Part shown: one piece after another, positions 58,301 to 64,000 of the stretch
Numbering within the stretch: the stretch's first letter is position 1
Layout: the number at the start of each line of letters is the position of its first letter
Source: Symmachiella macrocystis
GTDB taxonomy: Bacteria; Planctomycetota; Planctomycetia; Planctomycetales; Planctomycetaceae
Length of the DNA stretch: 64,000 nucleotides
Direction of reading: 5' to 3'
Assembly (NCBI RefSeq): GCF_007860075.1
Contig: NZ_SJPP01000001.1
Location: 1,901,980-1,965,979 of the forward strand
The notes under the pieces: model-generated
The model's input: the letters and a program-made list of their open reading frames with translations, nothing else
Database searches by the model: none
What the model was told of the DNA's origin: nothing
Translations under genes and position numbers: made by a program

Positions 58301-59035
58301 GAACTGGCTGAATTGACGGAGCAACTCAACAACGAAATCGCCCAAGCCGATCCACAACAAGGACAAAGTCCCCAGGGAGCACAACAGCAACAAAAATCCG
58401 AGCAATTGCCCCCAGGTCAGCAACAAGGGGGCCAACAACCGGGCAACCGACCGGGAAAACAACCGGGCCAAGGGCAACAACCAGCGCAAGGACAACAGCC
58501 GAGCGGACAACAACCCGGTGGCGCACAACCGGGAGAGAATTCCGATTCGCCGTCCAGTCAATCGCCCGCTGGCGGTGGTCGCGGTCAAAACCAGCGTCGC
58601 AGTTTGCGCGATCGCGCACCACAACAATCCGTCTCGCAACCTACGCCGGGAAGCCCACAACAGAGCAGCCAATCCTCCACCGGCGGCGGACCGGGCGGAC
58701 CGATTACCGGCGATGATTTTCTCCAGTGGTCGGACCGTTTGCGCGATGTCGAAGAAATGGTCGAAGACCCTGCCCTGCGTGAACAGGTCGCCACCGTCCG
58801 TGACCGGGCGCGGAGTATGCGCGCCGAATTCCGCCGCCACTCCAAGGAACCGAACTGGTCACTCGTCGAATCGATGGTCGCCCAACCGCTGTTGGAACTG
58901 CAAGACCGACTCAGAGAAGAAATCGCCAAACGGGAATCACCCGACGCATTAGTCCCCATCGATCGCGATCCCGTTCCCCCGCAATACCGCGAAATCGTCC
59001 GCCGTTATTACGAACGCCTGGGGAGCGGCCAATGA
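55394..59035 (+). CDS. DUF4175-like giant coiled-coil membrane protein
   Basis: The 1213-residue protein has three N-terminal helices (about 24-46, 55-73 and 148-165), then a large beta-rich region (about 170-500) and very long coiled coils (about 560-960) rich in Gln, Arg and Glu, a Pro-Gly-Gln low-complexity region (about 975-1060) and a final helical block. Such DUF4175-type proteins sit beside MoxR/BatA genes in planctomycetes and some proteobacteria. Function is unknown; structure suggests a periplasmic scaffold. ATG 55394 was chosen over an in-frame TTG at 55382. Its stop overlaps the next gene by 4 bases. Confidence 0.85.
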   Translation: MTELHLDYLLQNVGDRYRRHNTWRLLALYWLAVSVVAFVVWGISAVAGYSTSYTMPLYLLAALSVGFLTYLVSRSRLHDAQWLARRIEAQHPDLNSLLLTAVEQRDSQPGRMGYLQQTVIQQALDHARLHDWRDVVPDTKIHRAQYAHVASLIMMLGVTIWLWSVNPRTAQAVIFDEVATTNSSLADFEIQVDPGSVEVERGTGLVITARFGARMPVDVNLLATSATTKTETDAAQTLPMQKSLDDPLFGARIGIVESDLTYTVEYDGQRTEEFQVTVFEYPRLLQADARIEFPSYTNQEPEIAEDVRQVTAVELSTVTLSFALNKSVAQAVLLSDDGQNVPLSMTVDDPHGYVATLPMRESRNYTLQLTDAEGRKNKRPPLISLKVLPNRRPDIQLTFPSRDQRVSPLEEMLITGTINDDFGVVAHGVAYTIGDAQPQILKLDNQAGATQQISQQLRFEELGAQPDQLMSYYLWADDVDPDGQIRRTESDMYFAEVRHFEEIFRQGQSPPGGGGGPPGGASGQGEKIGDLIKLQKDIVTATWKIRRNAADIVAAKLFDEQLQIITQSQAQLLEKLSEVIAKLTDNESQQAAAIAQTHMTTAVDRLNGVSSDTAEPSLLTAYAAERAAYQALLKLRAREHEVTKGQQGGGGGGRSQQQLQQLELADNENRYQNQSTAQSQTTDAKRETNQLVNRLRELAQRQNDLNERIQELQSALQAAKDEAERRELERRLKRLREDQREILRDADELRDRMQQSPQPQQAEAQQAQEQVNQTRENMHRSSEALEQGQLSQALNAGTRAQRQLQQLRDDFRKKSAGAFADDMQNMRDAARELAEEQQQVADELKALQEDKTKSLRDVRQKDQLAEKLKQQQQQLDNVLRQVRDVSQAAEDSEPLLSKQLYDTLRKTQQKQPGRALDATRQLLERGSAERAAQAERIARDSIDELKSSVEHAAESVLGNETEALKRAKQELAELTEQLNNEIAQADPQQGQSPQGAQQQQKSEQLPPGQQQGGQQPGNRPGKQPGQGQQPAQGQQPSGQQPGGAQPGENSDSPSSQSPAGGGRGQNQRRSLRDRAPQQSVSQPTPGSPQQSSQSSTGGGPGGPITGDDFLQWSDRLRDVEEMVEDPALREQVATVRDRARSMRAEFRRHSKEPNWSLVESMVAQPLLELQDRLREEIAKRESPDALVPIDRDPVPPQYREIVRRYYERLGSGQ

Positions 59036-61350
59036 CTCTGTTTGCCAATCTGTTGATCGGCAACCAACGGTGGATCATCCCCGCCGCCGTACTGGCTGCC
59101 GCTGCGCTCTTCGTCGTGGTCTATTCCTATCGCCGCGACAAGAGAGCTCGTTGGGTAAACCTGTGCGCCGCCACACTGAAGGCATGTGGATTGTTGGCCT
59201 TGGCCGCTTGCCTCATCGAGCCGCTTTATAGCGGCGTGCGGGCCCGCCCCGGTGCGAATCTGTTTGCCATCGCTGTCGATAATAGCCAAAGTCTCACCAT
59301 CGGTGGCCGGGACAGACAACTACAACAAGTGCTGGCCGAGTCCGACTGGCAGACGCGACTTGCACAAGATTTTGAATTGCGTCGCTACCAATTCGCCGCC
59401 TCACTACAAACCGTACCGGACTATCAAGAGATTCCCTTCGACAGAGATGTGTCCCAACTGGGAAATGCGATCACAACAATCACGGAGCGATTCCAAGACC
59501 GGCCGCTCGCGGGGATCTTGCTATTCAGCGACGGCAACGCGACCGATATCACTGCGAAGTTTCCGAACCTGAAAAAAGTGCCCCCGATTTACCCGGTGGT
59601 TTGGCCAGAAACCGCCGGCGTGCGCGACATCGCCATTCGAACCGTCGCCGTCAGCCGTTCGCCGTTTGAAGATGCACCTATTTCCGTCAAAGCCGAAATC
59701 AACACTCTGGGCGACGTCGGCGAAACCGTAACGGCCGAGATCCTCGATCCCTCCGGAAAACGCGTAGCGGAACAGACGTTGGCTGTGGACGATACTGCGG
59801 CCACGTTGGCCTTTCGCCTACAATTCGCCGCTCCGCATCGCGGGGTGGAGTTCTATCGCTTACGCGTCGTTGAAGCCGAACAATTCGACGATCCCTCGAC
59901 CACCGCCGAAGCGACCCTAGCCAACAACGAACGAACATTGACCATCGACCGCGGCAGTCGCCCGCAACGCGTGCTGTACGTCACCGGCCGCCCAAATTGG
60001 GAATTCAAATTTCTTCGCCGTGCATTGGACGACGACCCATCTGTCAAACTGACCGGATTGATTCGCATTGCCAAGCGCGAAGCGAAATTCAAATGGCGCG
60101 ATAATGTCGTTGATGCTTCGAATCCACTGTTTCGTGGTTTTGACGAGAAAGACCCAGAGGAAAAAGAGCAATACGACCAACCGGTCTTTGTGCGGATCGA
60201 AACTGAGGATGCCACTGAGTTACGAGAGGGGTTTCCCAAAATCGCCGCACAGTTGTTCGTCTATGACGCGATCATTCTAGATGACGTCGACGCCGAGTTC
60301 TTCACGCGCGATCAAATGGCGCTCTTGAACGAATTCGTCAGTCGCCGCGGTGGCAGCCTGTTGATGCTGGGGGGACAGGAATCCTTCCGTCGTGGTGGTT
60401 ACGCGCGAACACCGCTACGGGAATTGCTTCCGGTCTATCTCGACCGTGAACCGCCCATGTTACCCGCCGGGCGGTTGCGATTGTCGCTGTCACGCGATGG
60501 TTGGTTGCAACCCTGGATTCGGTTGCGCGGAAACGAACAGGACGAAAAAATCCGCCTACGAGACATGCCGGACTTTCAGACCCTCAATCCACTAACCGGC
60601 ATCAAACCGGGGGCCACGGTGTTAGCGCATGCAACCGATGCGCGCGGCACTCAGTTTCCGGCGCTGGTTGCCCAACAATTTGGTCGCGGAAAAACCGCCG
60701 CACTGGCTGTCGGCGACCTGTGGCGGTGGGCATTACGGCGGGACGACCCCGCCAAGAACGACCAAGCACGAGCGATGCGACAAATGGTCCGGTGGATGGT
60801 GGCCGATGTTCCGGCACCGGTCGAGGCGAGCATCGAATCAGATGACCAACGTGCGGTCCGCATTGCCGTCCGCGCAAGGAATAAGGATTTTCAACCGTTG
60901 GATAATGCCACCGTCAAAGTCGCGGTCCAGCCGAACCAAGGCGAGGCGATCACGCTCGATGCCGAACCGTCACTCACCGAGGCGGGCTTGTTCACCATCG
61001 ACTATGCCCCCCGCGATCCGGGCACTTACCGCGTGAATGTGCAAGTCACCAACGCGGCGGGCAGCGAAACGGGCCGGGCTGCGACGGGGTGGGTTTATCA
61101 ACCGGCCGTCGAAGAATTTCACAAACTGACGTGGAACCGGCCGGAATTAGAGCGTATAGCCACAGCGACCGGCGGCCAAGTTGTTGAGCCGGATGAGCTC
61201 GACCAGTTTGTCCGCGATTTACCCAAAAAATCGGCGCCGGTGACCGAACGCTACACCTATCCTCTGTGGCATCAGTCCAGCGTGTTTTTATTCGCGCTGT
61301 GCTGCTTTATCGGCGAATGGGGCCTGAGACGTTTTCGAGGACTGCCGTGA
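59032..61350 (+). CDS. vWA/amidotransferase-like membrane protein
   Basis: The 772-residue protein has two N-terminal helices (IIPAAVLAAAALFVVVYSY; LKACGLLALAACLIEPLY), a vWA-like domain with the metal-site order AVDNSQSLT, a beta-rich domain and a region with the glutamine amidotransferase-like fold (RVLYVTGRPNWEFKFLRRAL, then RRGGSLLMLGGQESF), where no catalytic Cys triad is obvious. A C-terminal helix (SSVFLFALCCFIGEWGLRR) anchors the end. This matches the second BatA-type membrane partner in such operons. It overlaps both neighbours by 4 bases. Confidence 0.85.
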   Translation: MTLFANLLIGNQRWIIPAAVLAAAALFVVVYSYRRDKRARWVNLCAATLKACGLLALAACLIEPLYSGVRARPGANLFAIAVDNSQSLTIGGRDRQLQQVLAESDWQTRLAQDFELRRYQFAASLQTVPDYQEIPFDRDVSQLGNAITTITERFQDRPLAGILLFSDGNATDITAKFPNLKKVPPIYPVVWPETAGVRDIAIRTVAVSRSPFEDAPISVKAEINTLGDVGETVTAEILDPSGKRVAEQTLAVDDTAATLAFRLQFAAPHRGVEFYRLRVVEAEQFDDPSTTAEATLANNERTLTIDRGSRPQRVLYVTGRPNWEFKFLRRALDDDPSVKLTGLIRIAKREAKFKWRDNVVDASNPLFRGFDEKDPEEKEQYDQPVFVRIETEDATELREGFPKIAAQLFVYDAIILDDVDAEFFTRDQMALLNEFVSRRGGSLLMLGGQESFRRGGYARTPLRELLPVYLDREPPMLPAGRLRLSLSRDGWLQPWIRLRGNEQDEKIRLRDMPDFQTLNPLTGIKPGATVLAHATDARGTQFPALVAQQFGRGKTAALAVGDLWRWALRRDDPAKNDQARAMRQMVRWMVADVPAPVEASIESDDQRAVRIAVRARNKDFQPLDNATVKVAVQPNQGEAITLDAEPSLTEAGLFTIDYAPRDPGTYRVNVQVTNAAGSETGRAATGWVYQPAVEEFHKLTWNRPELERIATATGGQVVEPDELDQFVRDLPKKSAPVTERYTYPLWHQSSVFLFALCCFIGEWGLRRFRGLP

Positions 61351-62330
61351 ATTTGTTGCCATTGATGTTATTGATGATCGTCGGCCAAGACCCGGTCGCT
61401 CTCGATCAAACCGCGGTCGTGGTCGTTATCGGCGCCCCCGGGACGAGCGAATATGCCGGCGAATTTGCAACTTGGAGCGAACGTTGGCAGACCGCGGCCC
61501 AGCAAGCCGATGCGCGATTCACGTTGATTGGCAACGACGAGCATAGCAACGGCGATGATCGTGACGCCCTCCAAGAAATCATCGTGAAAGAAGCAGAGCA
61601 GACGCAAGGCGATCTGTGGATCGTATTGATCGGGCACGGCACGTTCGACGGCCGCGCAGCGAAATTCAACCTACAGGGACCGGACGTCTCGGCGACGGAA
61701 TTAAAAAATTGGCTCGAAGCGGTGCAACGACCGACTGCGATTATCAATTGCGCATCGTGCAGCGGGCCGTTCATCAATGCGCTCTCGGCTCCCGGACGAA
61801 TGGTGGTGACCGCCACAAAATCGGGGAGCGAACAGAACTACTGCCGCTTTGGCGGTTTCTTTTCACAGGCGATCACCGATCCGCAAGCCGACATCGACAA
61901 AGATGGACAGACCTCGTTGCTGGAAGCGTTTTTGGCGGCTTCCCACAACACCGAGGCGGAGTACAAACAACAAGGCCGCTTGGCGACCGAACATGCGCTG
62001 TTGGACGATAACGGCGACGGGCTAGGCGCTGCAGCGGAATGGTTCCAAGGAGTCCGGGCCGCACAAAAAGCCGAGTCCGCCCAAGCGGTCGACGGACGGC
62101 GCGCGCATCAATTCCACCTGATCCGCAGTGAGTTGGAACGAAGCATCCCCGATGAACTTCGCCACCAAAGAAACGACCTGGAACTACAATTGCATGAACT
62201 GCGTGATAAAAAACCAACGCTCGCGGCAGAAGAATACGACGGACTGCTCGAAGAGCGACTGTTGGAATTGGCTCGGTTGTATGAACAGATCGAGCAGCAA
62301 GCGGCACAACCGGCGGCAGCGGCACCCTGA
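61347..62330 (+). CDS. Exported caspase-like (C13/C14-type) protein
   Basis: GTG 61347 overlaps the preceding stop (GTGA). The 327-residue product begins with a hydrophobic leader (NLLPLMLLMIVG) and then has a caspase-like fold: VVVVIGAPG, a histidine in LWIVLIGHGTFDG (His97), and the Cys in AIINCASCSGPFI (Cys135 or Cys138), the order found in C13 legumain/gingipain-type and related peptidases. An Asp-rich stretch (DPQADIDKDGQTSLLEAF) resembles an EF-hand. A helical C-terminal part follows. As last gene of the operon it may cleave or sense envelope proteins. Confidence 0.8.
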   Translation: MNLLPLMLLMIVGQDPVALDQTAVVVVIGAPGTSEYAGEFATWSERWQTAAQQADARFTLIGNDEHSNGDDRDALQEIIVKEAEQTQGDLWIVLIGHGTFDGRAAKFNLQGPDVSATELKNWLEAVQRPTAIINCASCSGPFINALSAPGRMVVTATKSGSEQNYCRFGGFFSQAITDPQADIDKDGQTSLLEAFLAASHNTEAEYKQQGRLATEHALLDDNGDGLGAAAEWFQGVRAAQKAESAQAVDGRRAHQFHLIRSELERSIPDELRHQRNDLELQLHELRDKKPTLAAEEYDGLLEERLLELARLYEQIEQQAAQPAAAAP

Positions 62331-62331
62331 A

Positions 62332-63294
62332 TCAACCCGCTTTTTTCAGCGGTTGTTGTTTGCGTTTTCGTTTCTGCCCGGGAATGCTTTTCCAGCGACG
62401 ATGGACCCAGAAGTATTGTTCAGGCGATTTACGAATTGCCCGTTCCAAGGCGGCGCTGTAGCGGCGGGTGATTTCAGCCACCTCATCCTCAGCGTCGATG
62501 GTGCGCGGGTCGATCACCTCTTCGCAGCCCACTTCATAGTGCAACGGCAATCCGTCGCCGAAGCGGTCTTCCAAGCGGCGCGAATAGCCCACACAAATCA
62601 GCGCATCGTATTGTAGCGCCATCAGAGCAATTGCGCGGTGGGTCGAGGCGGGGCGGCCGAAGAAATCGACAAAGACGCCGCGACGTCCCGCATCCTGATC
62701 ACCCAACAGCGCAATCGTGCCGCCGGCGGCCAGTTCGACGGCCATCTTATCGAATCCCCCTTTTTTGGAGATCGTGTGATGGCCGGTCTGTTCGCGGAAC
62801 TTGCGAAACCATTTGTCGAGATATGGGTTATCCAGATCGCGGGCGACGATGTTCATTTCAAAACCGAACACACCAAAACAACTGATGCCGATTTCCCAGT
62901 TGCCAAAATGCCCGCTCAAGAATAGTACCGGACGGTCGCTGTAGAGCGCTTGCACGACCTCTTCTTTTTGATGAAACCGCAGCACCTGTTTGCAGTTCTC
63001 CACGCGGAGCTTGCGGCGGAGTTGAATCATCTCCACAACCATGCGAAACAGATGCGCCCACATTCGGCGGATGATGTCGTCGGCCTGCGCGTCGTTAATC
63101 TCCTCGCCGAAGGCATTTTGAAGATTCTCCCGCGCCACCTGATAGCGGGTCAGCTTGCGCGGCAAAAAGCGGAAGAAGGCATTGCTGGCCATTTCCGCCA
63201 CGCGCGCCGCGGCCCGCGCGGGCATGGCATCGACCATGCCCACAAAGGTGCGAAAAACCGCGTACTCCGCCACGTATCGCCATCGCCGCTGCAT
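62332..63294 (-). CDS. LpxL/HtrB-type lysophospholipid acyltransferase
   Basis: The 320-residue membrane-associated protein has the acyltransferase motif HFGNWE (in LFLSGHFGNWEIG) and further LpxL-like blocks: NIVARDLDNPYLDKWFRKFR, GGTIALLGDQDAGRRGVFVDFFGRPA and the basic C-terminus. The family transfers acyl chains from acyl-ACP to the lipid A precursor or related lipids at the inner membrane. It converges with the end of the caspase-like gene, only one base apart. Planctomycetes carry lipid A genes, so a lipid A role is plausible. Confidence 0.9.
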   Translation of the reverse strand: MQRRWRYVAEYAVFRTFVGMVDAMPARAAARVAEMASNAFFRFLPRKLTRYQVARENLQNAFGEEINDAQADDIIRRMWAHLFRMVVEMIQLRRKLRVENCKQVLRFHQKEEVVQALYSDRPVLFLSGHFGNWEIGISCFGVFGFEMNIVARDLDNPYLDKWFRKFREQTGHHTISKKGGFDKMAVELAAGGTIALLGDQDAGRRGVFVDFFGRPASTHRAIALMALQYDALICVGYSRRLEDRFGDGLPLHYEVGCEEVIDPRTIDAEDEVAEITRRYSAALERAIRKSPEQYFWVHRRWKSIPGQKRKRKQQPLKKAG

Positions 63295-63423
63295 CGTGCG
63301 TCACTCCTTGACTACTGCTGTCGTATGCAGCGGAAGTGTCGCCGTTGCGGCAATTTGCGTCAACCCCGGCCGGATGTTGATCGATGCATGTGGCGGTGGT
63401 AGGGTGAAAACAATATGTGCGTT

Positions 63424-63502
63424 ACCCCCCGGCAAAGCCGGGGGCTGATGGATGGTTGCATGTGAAAATTTTTCTCTCAGCCCCCGGCTTTGCCGGGGGG
63501 CA
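63424..63502. repeat. Pair of inverted GC-rich palindromes (REP-like)
   Basis: Two copies of the palindrome CCCCCGGCAAAGCCGGGGG (63425-63444) and its reverse complement (63480-63500) face each other about 35 bases apart. Flanking bases also match (CTGA and TCAG), so each copy is a hairpin and the two together form a larger inverted repeat. The arrangement is that of REP/BIME elements mobilised by TnpA-REP transposases. It lies between an acyltransferase and a dehydrogenase end on the minus strand. Confidence 0.85.
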
Positions 63503-63532
63503 CCAACGATCAATGACGCACTTTCTGTAACA

Positions 63533-64000
63533 TCAGCGCGGGAGGCGGGGGTCGCTTTTCAGCGGCAATTGCACGCGGCGACCGGTGTGCGAGGATTTGT
63601 AGATCGCCAGAATAATTTCCACGCTTTTACGGCCTTCGCGACCATCAATCACGGGGGTGCTGTTGGTTTTGATCGCCTTGATGAAGTCTTTCAATTGCGC
63701 CAAATGGCCGGCATAGGAAATCGCCGACGGGTCGCTGGCGCCCCCGGTACTGCCTGCTTTCTTGGCGAATGTTTCGCGAATCGTGTCGTCTTTCTTGGTC
63801 GATTTCGCGAAATCCCAGAGCAAAATGTCATCTTGCTCTACGATCGCCGTGCCGGTCGTGCCGTGGATTTCCGTCTTTTTCAGCAAACCGGGATAGGCGC
63901 TCGTCGTCGCTTCCAAAACACCCAATGCGCCGTTTTTGAAGCGGACCGTCGCGACACCCGTATCCTCGACTTCGATCCGCTCGTGCGCCAACCGGTCGGT
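63533..64000 (-). CDS. Gfo/Idh/MocA-family oxidoreductase (partial, cut by right edge)
   Basis: The frame is open through the right edge (ACC at 63998-64000), so the N-terminal part with the NAD-binding motif is missing. The visible 155 residues are the C-terminal substrate-binding half typical of the family: VEDTGVATVRFKNGALGVLEATTSAYPG, EIHGTTGTAIVEQD, and the ending VIDGREGRKSVEIILAIYKS. The family oxidises sugars and related polyols with NAD or NADP; the substrate is unknown. GC-rich palindromes follow its stop. Confidence 0.88.
   Translation of the reverse strand, partial: TDRLAHERIEVEDTGVATVRFKNGALGVLEATTSAYPGLLKKTEIHGTTGTAIVEQDDILLWDFAKSTKKDDTIRETFAKKAGSTGGASDPSAISYAGHLAQLKDFIKAIKTNSTPVIDGREGRKSVEIILAIYKSSHTGRRVQLPLKSDPRLPR

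Overview
The window looks like a chromosomal segment of a planctomycete, probably order Planctomycetales. That is an inference from gene content: a cadherin-repeat protein, a CPBP protease, a MoxR/DUF58/BatA operon with DUF4159 and a caspase-like hydrolase, a DUF1559-like pilin helix, an EF-G-like paralog, and many large orphan proteins. Base composition is moderately GC-rich, except for one clearly AT-richer gene at 22.0-24.1 kb. I see no rRNA, tRNA, CRISPR array, transposase, prophage or replication origin.

Layout. 0-5.4 kb: a cadherin-domain exported protein running off the left edge, yaaA, a DinB-fold protein, a small NTF2-like exported protein, and a two-gene unit of a zinc-ribbon protein and a methyltransferase. 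5.4-6.4 kb: about 1 kb with no convincing gene. 6.4-14.4 kb: eight same-strand genes that I read as a lipid or acyl-amino-acid biosynthesis and export locus: a FeeM-type N-acyl amino acid synthase, a DevC/DevA/DevB-type ABC exporter, a patatin-like acyl hydrolase, a methyltransferase, a ThiF/E1-like adenylyltransferase and a membrane desaturase. This is the best candidate for an undescribed system. 14.4-17.1 kb: a hairpin-rich intergenic region, an Nramp-like transporter carrying an inserted Asp-rich calcium-binding domain, and a universal stress protein. 17.6-26.4 kb: a 1330-residue orphan, a small membrane protein, an AT-rich leucine-rich-repeat membrane protein and a noncanonical EF-G.

26.6-33.6 kb: housekeeping metabolism (prephenate dehydrogenase, fused PurS-PurL, CPBP protease, phosphofructokinase). 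33.7-39.4 kb, minus strand: an enolase-superfamily enzyme, two tandem zinc-ribbon/TPR paralogs, a PLP-dependent sulfur amino acid enzyme and cysteine synthase. A remnant of the 3' end of the PLP-enzyme gene lies between the two paralogs and records the tandem duplication that made them. 39.7-47.3 kb: a HEAT-repeat membrane protein, a membrane protein containing a pilin-like helix, a VOC protein, two divergent threonine synthase homologs around a long inverted repeat, and two orphans.

47.7-62.3 kb: a tight plus-strand operon, mostly with 4-bp overlaps: a TPR/HExxH protease, DUF4159, MoxR ATPase, DUF58, BatA-like vWA, a DUF4175-like coiled-coil giant, a second vWA/amidotransferase-like membrane protein and a secreted caspase-like protein. 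It is likely a cell-envelope chaperone or quality-control complex. 62.3-64 kb: an LpxL-type acyltransferase, a pair of inverted GC-rich palindromes and the end of a Gfo/Idh/MocA oxidoreductase cut by the right edge.
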